NCBI GenBank assembly: GCA_028386065.3
Contig: JAKUCV010004487.1
Coordinates: 1-64,000, forward strand
Origin: Turnera subulata
Lineage: Eukaryota; Streptophyta; Magnoliopsida; Malpighiales; Passifloraceae
DNA: 64,000 nt
Reading direction: 5' to 3'
Shown here: piece by piece, positions 1-10,268 of the stretch
Layout: every line of letters starts with the position of its first letter
Position numbering within the stretch: position 1 is the stretch's first letter
The notes under the pieces: generated by a model
What the model was told of the DNA's origin: nothing
What the model saw: the letters and a program-made list of their open reading frames with translations, nothing else
Database searches by the model: none
Position numbers and translations under genes: made by a program

Positions 1-2046
1 ATCACACAAACACCCAAAATCACACATGTTGTAATCCATAACAAATCCAACATCCAGCTCATAAGCAAATAATACACTTAGGCACACAATACAGATTACA
101 GCATGTTAGCAAACAAGCATGCAACTCAAACAAACCAATCCAACAAGCTCATGCATACAGACATAAAAAGACATATAAAGTCACCTCAACGACGATTGTT
201 CTGTGGAGCTCTACCCAAAACAGATCCTCCAGCTCCCTAGGTGTTACCCGTGCCTGAATACCGGCACACACAACAAATTACAAACAATAACAATAAAACG
301 TGGATGCATGTAACTATAATGCTCAACTGAGTAAAACCCGTCCCTAGTTAGCCAACTATGTACTTCCCGGGTCTAAACCCGACTTAATGCTCTCTCACCC
401 AAAACTCCGAGTATCGGGACCTAAGGTTTACCGGGCTTAAGCCCAACTAAGTCCAAGAGTAATTCCCGAGCCTATGGTCCACTCATTATGTCGTTTATGA
501 ATTCCCGGCCTAAAGTCCGATCTAAGCCCAATTACAATTTCCTGGGCCTAAAGCCCACTTCCTTAAGTCCTTATTAAGTCAAGCATAGGATTGGGCTTAA
601 AGCCCGTTACTTAAGTCCAAGGTCAACTCGATCCCAAAGATTCCCGGCCTAAGGTTCTACCCGTGTCGGTAATTACCGGCCTCATACTACTCTCGCTCTC
701 GGTTTCCACTAATCACAATTTAAATACATAACCCAATTCCGAATTATTAATACATGCCATGAATGAATACAAATTGTACATCCAGTATACCGTTAAAATG
801 CCAAAAATCAAGACCTGAGCCTTCGCCGAAATTTTCCCGAGCCTCGCCGGAAAATTCTCGAGCCTCGCCGGAAAATTCCCGAGCCTTCGCCGTATTCCGG
901 TGACCTTGCCGGAATTCACCCAAATCTGCCAGAAACGAACCCAACAACCACAACATTCAATCTAACTACACAATACCAACTATTCATCATATCGACAACA
1001 TAAGAATCGGAGAAGTGATTCCTTACCCGGAATGCTTGCTGCCGGAACCGAATCTGCCCGGATTCGCAGAACAGCAGCAACCTGCCACTGCCCGGAAAAG
1101 CACTCACCCACACTCACGAACCACCTGCCGAATCCGGCCACCAGCACCGGCAAGCAGAGCCCCGACACGCAGCAACCACGGCCACCAAAACACACCAACG
1201 ACAGCCCACGGCGACCAACCATAAACACCCGCCAGCCGACACAACACAACCGAACCACCACCCATAACAACCCCGTCATCAACCACAACGCAAGTCATAC
1301 AAACCCCATGCACCAACAAAAGGAATCAGAACCGATTCAACACCTCCAAAATCCAATAGAAAGAAAAAAGAAAGAGAAGGGAAATTAGAGGGCGGCGGTG
1401 CTTACCGGAGGCGGCGACTCTTCCACCTCTGCAACTCACGACGTCGACGGCGAAGGTTTGAGGGACGTGCAGCGGCGGCCCAGTGTTTTTGCGTGTGCCG
1501 AGAAAGCGGAAAAGAGGAGAGGACCGGAGAAGAAGAGGAGGGTGAGGGAAAAAGAGAGAGAAAACGAGAAAGAGAAAGAAGAGAGGAAGAAGGGAGAGAG
1601 AAAACGAAGGAGGAGGAAGAGAAGGGGGAGTAGGCGGCGGCAGTTTGGAGAAGAAGAGAAAAAGAAATAAGAAAGAAAAAGAAAAGAAAAGAAAAGAAAA
1701 GAAGAGGGGAAGTGGCCGGCTAGGGTTGGCCGTTCCTAGTGGACGACATGTCGTTCCACTAGGCGCGGTCAACCCCCCTGTTCAACGCGTTTGTTTTTTT
1801 TTTTTTAAACAGTCCCAAAACGACGTAGTTTCATGGTACCCTCCGTTAATCTTCGCCTTTCACCCGGTTCTCGGATCCGTTTCCAACGGAACCCGAACCA
1901 TGAATGACACCCACTTAAAATTGACATTTCCAAGGCATAGTATTTTATTTCCTCGACTAAAACTCGAAAATACCCCAAGGGTAAAATTGGAATATAAATT
2001 TCGAAAATTCCGAAAAAATCAACTTATGAAAATTCGGGGCATTACA
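1..2046 (-). mobile_element. Tekay-type LTR, minus strand, cut by window edge
   Basis: Read on the minus strand, the LTR begins with TG at 2046 (TGTAATGCCCCGAATTTTC) and can be followed leftward against the 5' LTR at 53064-56245. Shared blocks include the 'cggtattcaggcacgggtaa' block and the repeated 'gggcttaagcccg'-like spacers. Position 1 corresponds to about 55185 of that LTR, so roughly 1 kb lies outside the window. It is clearly diverged from the right-hand copies. No polypurine tract lies just right of 2046, so this is a 5' LTR or a solo LTR, not a 3' LTR. The first flanking bases are TTCTT (2047-2051). A nearly pure purine tract at about 1500-1710 matches the pyrimidine-rich tract of the plus-strand copies. 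Open frames here are low-complexity artefacts. Confidence 0.85.
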
Positions 2047-2511
2047 TTCTTGATCGAGCAAAACCCACTACACATTATATCATATACCCAATGATTACCC
2101 TTAAGTCCACTCAGTTACGAGTGACCAGGAATAATATCAATGTATACGACTCATATGTTGGGAACCTTGATGATCTCAGGTCTAAGGACAATACATATAA
2201 GAACCACTAATGACAATCATATAACGTTCCATGTGGAGTTCTTATGTGGGTCGGTCTAGTCCACAAGTTCTCTAACTTGTACCCGTATGTAGAATTCATA
2301 TCTCATATAATTCTCAACGTACGCTAGTCTTAATTTATTATTACAACCCATCCATAATAATAATCGACTAGGGACTTTTAAGAATATATAATATTCTAAG
2401 GTTATAGATATGTGCAAGCATTTATCTCATAAACATATTTATTGGAATAACCTTAATGTATATACGTGACTACAATCATCCATTGATTGGCTTTTGGGCA
2501 TATTACTAACA
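2047..2511 (-). mobile_element. Truncated Ty1/copia LTR (Angela/Bianca-like)
   Basis: On the minus strand this begins TGTTAGTAATATGCCC at 2511, a start resembling Angela-type copia LTRs as I remember them. It continues AT-rich to 2047, where the Tekay-type LTR cuts it off. No coding sequence or primer site is visible. The family assignment rests on the terminal motif and general composition only; the rest of the element is not in the window. Confidence 0.45.
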
Positions 2512-3855
2512 AAAATTCCTAACTAGCTCTCTAGATTTTTGGCAATTGTAGTTCTCTTGTAAAGAGTTTTTGACCCCTGCCTTGTGTGGATTACTTGTGG
2601 AGGTGCTACTCAAGAGAGGATCACTGTGTTTTGCGATAACCAAGTGACAAGTGATTAGAAGAGTTCTTTTGTAATTTGCTACGATCTTCAGTATTCGAGT
2701 AAGTACTGAATACCCTCTCTAATATATGTTCAATTGATGTTGTGGAATTAATCTGTATATATTTCGCTACGCAATTAGATTGTTTACTCCCTTTGATTCC
2801 ATCATTATGAACAAGAGAAAATTTTGTCATTGCATACCCTCGCTGCAGTCACAACAGGTGCAATTAGACCTGGTAATTCGTGTTATCGTGTCGGGTTGAA
2901 TAGGTAAACGGGTTCCGATTCTTCAACCCGACCCGACCCATTTAATAATTATGTTGTGACGTGTCCAACCCGTTTATTATCGTGTCGGGTTCGGGTTAAC
3001 CCACGAGTTACCTATTAAATCTAACAATCTAACGTGACAAACAGGGAATGAATTTAAAACAACTTCAGTAAACACATGTTGGATTATTGATTGATGCTGT
3101 AAACCGTGTCCTAGATACTCTTAATGAATTGGGCAATGGTTGTTATACCTCCGCTTTCCTAAAGAAAAAATCAAACTGTAGAAGCTTCTTTTGTAGGTTC
3201 ACCACACACAAAGAACACCAACATATATAGCCGGCGTCGGCTTGCAGATTTGCCTTTTCTACACGATCATAACCAACTACTTCATCTCCGTTGATTAACA
3301 CAGGTTTATCAAAAAACCTAAGTTCTTCACCTTATCGCTAATGCACGGTAATCTTGAATTTTTAATAGCACGATAAGGTTATTATAAGAAATCAAGATCT
3401 AAATACTTTTTACCGACACTAGCTATCCCCCTTCGGAGATACCGGAAAAAAAAAATGGAGGTGAATGAACGTGGGAGAAATTTTCTCTATTTTCCATTCC
3501 TTCTGGATAAATAGTTTTCCTAGATAATATTAAATTAAAGTTTATCTTTCTTCTCCTTGATTACAAATATATTCTTCTTCTACCCAAACAAACAGCAAGA
3601 ATTTTTGTGTATCTTAATTCTAATTAAAGGTGGAAAATTGTTTTTTTTCCAAAAGTAGTGGACATTTATTTTTTTCCAAAGAATTCCACAATGATAATGC
3701 TCACTCCTTTTTACTTATTTTGTGGCGTTTCGTGAATTCTACAATGACTACTCTTTCAATATTTGTGGCTTTCACGGTTGAACATCTTGAGGTTTTTGCT
3801 TCTTTTCGGTCCCCAGCTCCTCCAATGCATTGAATGTGCATCATCAGGTGACGGC
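2512..3855. other. Intergenic DNA upstream of the P450 gene
   Basis: AT-rich DNA without a credible gene. About 2868-3010 holds a GC-richer block with repeated CGTGTCGGGTT, CAACCCGACCCGACCC and CGTGTCGGGTTCGGGTT motifs in both orientations. This resembles terminal parts of high-copy plant DNA transposons (hAT-like), but no target duplication could be fixed. The remainder to the TATA box has homopolymer runs and nothing else I can name. Confidence 0.5.
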
Positions 3856-3861
3856 TATAAA
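3856..3861 (+). promoter_or_regulatory. Probable TATA box of the P450 gene
   Basis: TATAAA within CTATAAAATTA lies 82 bp upstream of the first ATG of the P450. This is a normal plant distance, implying a short 5' leader of about 50 bases. Confidence 0.5.
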
Positions 3862-3937
3862 ATTAAGTCTCATCAACATCATACATGCTCATTGCTGGGT
3901 ACGCACATGTCTTGCTAGACAAACCTAATTCCATTGC

Positions 3938-5521
3938 ATGCCAATGGCTTCAGTATTGGGCAATTTGGAGAACATGGTAGTACTGGGAGTAGTCATCGGG
4001 TTATTCGTCTTCCTGCGTGGCTTGATCAGAAACTACGATGGAAGCAGCCTCCGAAAGAGCTGGCCACTCGTCGGAATGATGCTGCCACTCCTCTTTCAGC
4101 TCCACCGCTTTCACGAATGGTGCACAGAAATGTTAGAGGCCAACAACCGTAATGTCCTGTTCAGAGGTCCCTGGTCTAGCAACATGAACGGGTTGCTGAC
4201 CGGGGATCCCTCCAACATCCATTACATAATGACCTCAAATTTCTCCAACTTCCCACAGGGCCGCGACTTCAAAGAATTCTTCGACGTTTTGGGGGATGGG
4301 ATTTTCAATTCCGACTCGGATATGTGGAAGACCCAGCGGAAACTTGCTCACCAGTTGATGAGCCATCCTCTGTTCCACAAATTGGTGGTCAAGTCCACCC
4401 ATGAGAAGGTGGAGAAAGGGCTTATTCCGGTCCTGGAGCATGTGTGGGAGCAAGGGTTGGTGGTGGATTTGCAGGATTTATTCCAGAGATTCACTTTTGA
4501 CGCAACTTGCTTGACTGTTATCGGGCACGACCCAGGATGCCTATCCATAAGTTTCCCCGAGGTTGTCTTTTGCAGGGCCGTAGACGACGCACAGAAGGCA
4601 ATCTTTTATCGACATGTTCTGCCACAAGCCATCTGGAAGCTGCAAAAGTGGCTTAATGTTGGGCAGGAGAAGATACTCAAAAGATCAACGGAAACAAGTG
4701 ATAGGATCATAAGTGAAATTATCTCTGCCAAGAAGGAGAAAGTGTGCAAAACAATGGGAAACAATACTGGACTAGAAGATGATAATGGACAGGGCATTGA
4801 CCTCATAGCATCCTATATTATGGAAGACGCCATTGTAATGGGATGCAAATCATCAGACGACAAGTTTCTTCGGGACACTGTATTATCCTTATTGGTTGCC
4901 GGCCGAGAAACCACGAGTTCGGCTCTCTCTTGGTTCTTCTGGCTTGTTTCTAGGAACCCCCATGTGGAGAAAAAGATCATAGACGAGCTAAGAGCAACCC
5001 TACAACATGACCCTGATCAAGCCGACCACACTGGAAAATGTAGGTTGTTAAATGTGGAAGTGCTCAAAAGGCTGCCATATCTTCACGGTGCAATCTGCGA
5101 ATCATTAAGGCTGTATCCGCCACTTCCCTTCAATCACAAGTCTCCTTTGAAAACCGACAGGCTCCCTAGCGGTCACCATGTCATTCCTAAGATGAAGATC
5201 TATATCTCTGTGTATTCAATAGGAAGGATGAGTTCCATATGGGGGAGTGATTGCTTGGAATTCAAACCTGAAAGATGGATTACAGTGGGTGGAGGGATCA
5301 AACACCAGCCCTCCCACAAGTTCTTTGCATTCGGCGCAGGACCCAGGAGTTGTCTCGGCAAGAATATAGCATTCCTGCAAGTGAAGGCAGTCGCTGCTGC
5401 CATCATCTACAACTACAAGGTTCAACTTGTGGCTGGACAGACTATCACACCTAGTATTTCCATTAACCTTCACATGAAGCATGGCATGAAGGTTAAGCTT
5501 TTCAAGAGATCAGCTTCTTAA
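3938..5521 (+). CDS. Cytochrome P450, CYP96A-like (CYP86 clan)
   Basis: An uninterrupted 527-residue frame, the normal length of an ER-anchored plant P450 and intronless like most CYP96A genes. A hydrophobic anchor spans about residues 13-29. The I-helix oxygen-binding motif AGRETT is at 321-326, the K-helix ExxR is E388-R391 (ESLR), PERW is 444-447, and the heme loop FGAGPRSCLG starts at F465 with the cysteine ligand C472. All catalytic landmarks are intact. The overall pattern (SNFSNFPQG, DVLGDGIFNSDS, FQRFTFD) is that of CYP96A. Family members hydroxylate long aliphatic chains; Arabidopsis MAH1 (CYP96A15) oxidises wax alkanes mid-chain. The exact substrate cannot be read from sequence. A second in-frame ATG at 3944 (ATGGCT) has a better plant start context, so the protein may begin two residues later. 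The gene stands alone among repeats. Confidence 0.93.
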   Translation: MPMASVLGNLENMVVLGVVIGLFVFLRGLIRNYDGSSLRKSWPLVGMMLPLLFQLHRFHEWCTEMLEANNRNVLFRGPWSSNMNGLLTGDPSNIHYIMTSNFSNFPQGRDFKEFFDVLGDGIFNSDSDMWKTQRKLAHQLMSHPLFHKLVVKSTHEKVEKGLIPVLEHVWEQGLVVDLQDLFQRFTFDATCLTVIGHDPGCLSISFPEVVFCRAVDDAQKAIFYRHVLPQAIWKLQKWLNVGQEKILKRSTETSDRIISEIISAKKEKVCKTMGNNTGLEDDNGQGIDLIASYIMEDAIVMGCKSSDDKFLRDTVLSLLVAGRETTSSALSWFFWLVSRNPHVEKKIIDELRATLQHDPDQADHTGKCRLLNVEVLKRLPYLHGAICESLRLYPPLPFNHKSPLKTDRLPSGHHVIPKMKIYISVYSIGRMSSIWGSDCLEFKPERWITVGGGIKHQPSHKFFAFGAGPRSCLGKNIAFLQVKAVAAAIIYNYKVQLVAGQTITPSISINLHMKHGMKVKLFKRSAS

Positions 5522-5993
5522 TCATATTATATGTATCCCCGATATATATGTATAATACTAGCCGAGGAAAATGAGACTCGAACCCGAGACCTCACCCCTC
5601 TTGTGTTTTTGACATAAGAGTGCCCCGATATATATATAAAAAATGCTATACTATAGGTATAGGACGGTGCTGCCCCAATAAGAAGTTCGTAAGGTACCGT
5701 TGCAGCTATATATATAATTTTTACAGATTACATATAATTTGAAAATCAATATTGTATAAATAATAATTATATAAGAATTAAATTGAAAATAATTCAAAAT
5801 ATATGGATTATATTGCATACTTATAAAGGATTTCTATGGTTAATTAAAAACATACGTAAAGATTTTTCTTTTCTCTCCCTTTTTCTCACAGAAAAATCCT
5901 AGATCTACATATTGGAGCTGCCGCCGCCGATTCTTTTTCCGGCGGTAACCCCCCACCAATTAGCTTTTCTCTTTTGTTTTTCAGTTTTGTTGT

Positions 5994-6056
5994 TTTAGTC
6001 TCACTTTTTGTGAGTTTAGTCTCACTTTTTGTGAGTTTTGTCTCACTTTTTGTGGG
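5994..6056 (+). repeat. 21-bp tandem repeat, three copies
   Basis: Three consecutive 21-bp units of TTTAGTCTCACTTTTTGTGAG start at 5994, 6015 and 6036. The last has minor changes (TTTTG start, GTGGG end). Confidence 0.85.
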
Positions 6057-6512
6057 TGTGTTTTCTCCGTCAGGAGGTTTTTCACCATTCTTGGTGATTC
6101 AAATAGAACTATGGGAGTCAAAAGCCGTGGAGTAAGATTCGACGTCAAGAACAATTCTTTGCCTACTACAGAAATTCGCTAACAAAGAGATATTTCACCC
6201 CACAGGTATGCATCGCCTTCACCTGTTGGCTTGGTGATTGTTGCATGAACAATACAGGATATAACGTCCGCGAGGGTAGAGTGTTGTTGTAAATCTTCTT
6301 TTGAAGGAAATAGATCTGGTTGTGTGTTTCATTGTAGTAGGTTGGGAAGAATTCATATATTAAATTTTTCTCATGATTTTATTATATTAGATCTTCAATT
6401 ATGTATCATCAGATTTTTTGATATGTTTATATGAATGAAGAATGCTCCTTTATAAAAACAAAAAAAAATTCGGAGAAAATTGGCAACACCATTGATGGAC
6501 TGTATGCCACAT

Positions 6513-6613
6513 CATCATAGTGCTACCACGTATACAATTGACACAAATTCACAGAGTGCAAACGTCATCATAGTGCTGCCACATATACAATTGACACAAA
6601 TTCCCAGCGTGCA
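6513..6613 (+). repeat. 53-bp tandem duplication
   Basis: Two near-identical units start CATCATAGTGCT at 6513 and 6566, sharing ATACAATTGACACAAATTC. No coding content. Confidence 0.8.
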
Positions 6614-7865
6614 AGTATATAATTGACGAAAAAAACAATAGGGATATACAATTGACAAATTAAAATATTATGGGTACTAAATGTAGAATTATTCATAGGT
6701 AAGAATGTGAATTCAGGGATGGAAGAAATGTGTAGTGGATGTGGTTGCATGTCAATTCCAATAGATTAAATGTCCTTATAAGTCTTGGTCGATGTGCAAT
6801 GTCTATTCCACTGACACTAAGATCTCTAAAAAAACAAAAAAAACTTAATTGTGAACACTCAAATATAGCTATTCATTTGCTTCATTGGTTTATTATTGTA
6901 TTTCAGAGCCCAAGGTTAATTATATTAATTTTTGGACTTTAATTTTGACGAACTATCCCTACATTTAGGCCCAGGCTTAGCATGAATTTTCTGACTTATT
7001 TACCTCTGATTTTCTTTAGATTGGAGGCCCAATTTAGGTTGGACTATTATTTTACCTATTTTATGGAAAAAAAGGAGTAATCCTGATCCTTGGAGTGCAG
7101 GTTAAGTAATTGTGTTTACATGGAAAGAATTTGGAGTTTTCCTCAAGAAAAGGGAGTTTTTCTGGTTTAGGAACACTTACTTTCTGTGCAAGAATCGAAT
7201 TGGAGACAAAATAGGAAAAACCCGGTCAAAATAGGAAGAACCGTGAACAGTCACCCGCGAGCCGGCGGACACCGCAAGATGTCCGCCAGCCCCGACGGTC
7301 AAGGAGAAAAGACTGCCCCCCTATTAGATAGGAGAGGCTAAGCTAGAGGGGGGGTGAATAGCTTATGACCAAAAATTAAAAACTTTGCAGGAAATGAAAT
7401 GCGGAATTGAAAAATAGAAGGACACAACCAATTTATCCTGGTTCACACACACTCTACTAGTGTGGCTAATCCAGCCCTTCAAGTCTCACTTGAAGATTTC
7501 ACTATCTAGTGTTAAACTTACGGGTGCTTAACAAACCGTTACAACCTAGGAATTCTAGTCACAAGAATCCTAAACCTGAGAGTTCAAGTCACATGAACCT
7601 CAACACTCTTGCTTAAAGATACCTCACTTCAAGACTTCTCACACAGGAAGATATACCCTCCCTTAAGGTGTATGAATATACAATTCGATCACTCAAACAA
7701 GGAACTCTCTCAAAGAGCAGATATGAGTATACAAGATTAAGCTCTAAAAGGCAACTCTCAAATCCTCAATAGGATATTGGCTCAATAGAAATTGATTTGA
7801 ATGTATGAGATGAATGCTTGAATGTTGAGAGTTGATTCCTCCTGAAACAGAGCTAAAAATGCTCA

Positions 7866-7872
7866 ATTTATA
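7866..7872 (-). promoter_or_regulatory. Candidate TATA box of the copia solo LTR
   Basis: Minus-strand CTATAAATTGAGC. The palindrome array begins about 95 bp upstream of it in LTR orientation, which places the array in U3. Confidence 0.45.
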
Positions 7873-7966
7873 GCTCTGAAAAGTTATAGAGCCGTTTTAA
7901 ATCCACCCAAAAACAATCTTAAACAAAACATAGTGGGTGCTGAAAAGTTGTCTGCTCAACGGCTAA

Positions 7967-8655
7967 AACATCGATGTTTAAAAGTAGAACATCGATGTTT
8001 TTCCCCATTAAATTTGAATTTTGGGCTAACGGTAACTAAAACATCGATGTTCTCCATCCCAACATCGATGTTATTTTGATTCTGTGAAAATGAGATGAAA
8101 TCTGATCTATGAAGAACATCGATGTTTTTATTCCAACATCGATGTTATTTTGCTTCTGTGAAAAATGATTGAAGCTGTGCATTTGAAGAACATCGATGTT
8201 ATGGAATAGAACATCGATGTTTTTCTTATGCAAAAGTGTTTTCAAATGTAACGGTCATGAGAACATCGATGTTTGGGAAACCAACATCGATGTTATTTGC
8301 CTACTGCCAATTTTTGGAAAATTCTTTGAAGGCAGGAACATCGATGTTTAGAAGGAAACATCGATGTTATTTTGGTTCGACAAAATCAAATTGAAACTGA
8401 CCATTATGGAACATCGATGTTTCAAATGAGAACATCGATGTTGTGACTAGTTTTAAAAGCAACGGTCACTAGAACATCGATGTTTAGGAAGCCAACATCG
8501 ATGTTATTTGTCTACTGCCAAATTTTGGAAATTGTTGAAGAAATCACAACATCGATGTTTAGGAAGCCAACATCGATGTTTTGGCACTTCTGCCTCATTT
8601 TGCAAAAAACTTGAAAACACAGAACATCGATGTTTTTGGGCACAACATCGATGTT
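7967..8655. repeat. Array of 20 palindromes AACATCGATGTT in ten pairs
   Basis: Perfect 12-bp palindromes start at 7967/7988, 8040/8061, 8115/8135, 8189/8210, 8262/8283, 8337/8357, 8410/8431, 8473/8494, 8548/8569 and 8623/8644. Within a pair the spacing is 20-21 bp. Successive pairs are 73-75 bp apart, with one gap of 63 bp. The spacers vary while all twenty palindromes are exact. Each contains ATCGAT. The array sits in the U3 part of the LTR and has no coding content. Confidence 0.97.
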
Positions 8656-8760
8656 ATTGACTCAAAATACAATTTTATGACTGAAAGCATGCTATGAAAT
8701 GTATGAGTGAAATTTGTTTTGTTTGAGCCAATGCCTAAGAGAAGTTGAGTGATTACCTTG

Positions 8761-9090
8761 TACAAAAGGGTCCTAACTTCTCTTGCTCTCATTGCACTTC
8801 AACTCTTTGATCAACTTCACTTGAATTCATGATCACTTGGGTTGAGTACTTTGATCTTTTCTTGATTTCTTTTTGCTTCAAGGTTGTCATCAATTGAGCC
8901 AAGGTTTGTCATTATCAAAACCCTTATACAAAAGGGTCCTAACTTCTCTTGCTCTCATTGCACTTCAACTCTTTGATCAACTTCACTTGAATTCTTGATC
9001 ACTTGGGTTGAGTACTTTGATCTTTGCTTGATTTCTTTTTGCTTCAAGGTTGTCATCAATTGAGCCAAGGTTTGTCATTATCAAAACCCT
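8761..9090. repeat. 166-bp tandem duplication near the LTR 5' end
   Basis: TACAAAAGGGTCCTAACTTC occurs at 8761 and 8927. The two 166-bp units are nearly identical through TTGTCATTATCAAAACCCT, indicating a recent duplication within the solo LTR. Confidence 0.92.
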
Positions 9091-9294
9091 GAAATGAAAG
9101 CATGGAGGCATTAGTTCTAACACCCCCTGGCGGCGGTCATCCCGACTAGACCGCCGCCTGACGGTGGTCATATCTCCCAGAGGCAGCCACTTTTTCTATT
9201 TTCCCTCTTTTTCAATCCTTGCTCTCAACCATCCGATTTAGGGTTTTAATCTCGACCCTAGGATCAAAATCACGACCCTTGAGGCCCTGAACAC

Positions 9295-9300
9295 TATAAG
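9295..9300 (+). promoter_or_regulatory. TATA-like box in the 5' LTR of A
   Basis: TATAAG in GAACACTATAAGTAGAACC. Related LTRs at 15126, 17792 and 39806 have TATAAATA at the same place, so this copy is slightly decayed. Confidence 0.5.
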
Positions 9301-10250
9301 TAGAACCGTCTAAACACGCTTTCGGGGTTGGCGATTCTCTTTATAAAGCGCCTTAGCTCGGGAAAACTCTTTCAATTATATTCTTCAATTCTTATTGCTT
9401 TTCTCACTCAGATCTCATGTGGTACTGCTCTAGTTGTGTTCTGTTGTTAGCCTTTGCAGAGAACATGTCAATTTCATGGGCTCAGGAGCAATCAATCGCA
9501 ATCCCGGAGTCAAGAAAGCAAAGAACTCGAATATAAGCTCCTGCAGCGTGCAGTCTCAGTAATTAAATCATGTCTCGAGATCTAGACCTCGGATTGCTGT
9601 GATCTTAGACTCTCTGGAAAGGTAAGAGGAAAGTCTACAACCTTTCTGTTGAGCATAGAGGCTGAATCGATCGTTTGGTTCACCTAGCATCTACTTCTAG
9701 TTGACTCAAGTTTCTATCCAGAAACTCAAGGTAAGTGTTCTAAACTATTTTCGATTTTAAATCGATTTGCTCGCTGTTGATTTCATTCCATGATGATAAT
9801 GACATGTTCTCTTAAGTTTTTGATTTGAAATCAAGAACTACGTGGGCTTTGAACCCGACCGGGGTACGTAGGATTTCTCTAGTGGTGGAGACGCAAGCCA
9901 AATTATGTTTTAACTCTTTATTTTATCTTTTGTTCTTTTAATTTTCTATTTATGTTGATTTTAATGATTGTTGCTTGCTGGAAATCTGGTTTACACACAT
10001 GCACAAGACAGAATTATCGCTTAAATTGAATACTATTTCGCCCAAAAATGGATGGGGTGCCTCAAACCTTCCCATCCCTGACGAACCCCCGAGTCCGGCG
10101 TCTTTGGTTAGAAAATGTGGTTGCTTTGTGGGCATAAGGAGTTATCTCTTGCTTTTCCTGAGTTTTTTCATGCTAATAAAACACGGGTGGCGACTCCATC
10201 GATCCATAGGTGAGGAGGCCGAAGGGACATTCGGTCCGGGTTCTCACAGC

Positions 10251-10268
10251 TGGCAACTCGACTGGGGA
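10251..10268 (+). other. Primer-binding site of element A (tRNA-Arg-like)
   Basis: TGGCAACTCGACTGGGGA starts two bases after the LTR end. It is a mutated form of the TGGCGACTCTACTGGGGA at 15872 in element B. The pattern is complementary to the 3' end of a plant tRNA-Arg, the primer I recall for Ogre/TatII elements. Confidence 0.65.

Larger units (their letters stand above)
5522..6849. other. Intergenic DNA between the P450 and element A
   Basis: No gene. At about 5575-5600 the minus strand reads GGTTCGAGTCTC, close to a Pol III B box, but no A box is visible upstream, so a SINE is unproven. From about 5880 a CCGCCGCCG-containing leader, a short tandem repeat and an A-rich end near 6470 suggest an internally deleted non-LTR element; this is a guess. 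6620-6849 is AT-rich and unremarkable. Confidence 0.4.
7322..9122 (-). mobile_element. Copia (SIRE-like) solo LTR inside the LTR of A
   Basis: An 1801-bp insertion bounded by CCCCC on both sides (7317-7321 and 9123-9127), a 5-bp target-site duplication. The ends are inverted: TATTAGA at 7322, presumably TGTTAGA originally, and TCTAACA at 9122. On the minus strand it begins TGTTAGAACTAATGCC and ends after TTCACCCCCCCTCTAGC, a 3' region typical of SIRE-type LTRs. TATAAAT on the minus strand at 7866-7872 is a plausible TATA box. There is no internal coding region, so this is a solo LTR from LTR-LTR recombination. It carries the palindrome array and a 166-bp duplication. Confidence 0.85.
6850..10248 (+). 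repeat. 5' LTR of element A (interrupted)
   Basis: About 1593 bp once the solo LTR at 7322-9122 and its duplicated CCCCC are removed. It aligns with 13319-14869 on both sides of the insertion: GATGTCCGCCAGCCCCGACG lies left of it and GGCGGCGGTCATCCCGAC right of it in both copies. A TATAAG box lies at 9295-9300, followed by the transcribed leader. The end is TTCTCACA at 10248. Confidence 0.85.

Noticed and set aside
1326..1772. Minus-strand open frame rich in Phe, Leu, Pro and Ser
   Set aside because: It is the complement of a purine-only tract within an LTR. The composition is simple-sequence and no domain is present.
5570..5605. tRNA gene or SINE head on the minus strand
   Set aside because: Only a B-box-like GGTTCGAGTCTC is visible. 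No A box, acceptor stem or cloverleaf could be drawn.
7967..8655. CRISPR-like array (regular repeats with varied spacers)
   Set aside because: The repeat is only 12 bp, fully palindromic and paired, and it lies inside a plant LTR with a target duplication. There are no cas genes.
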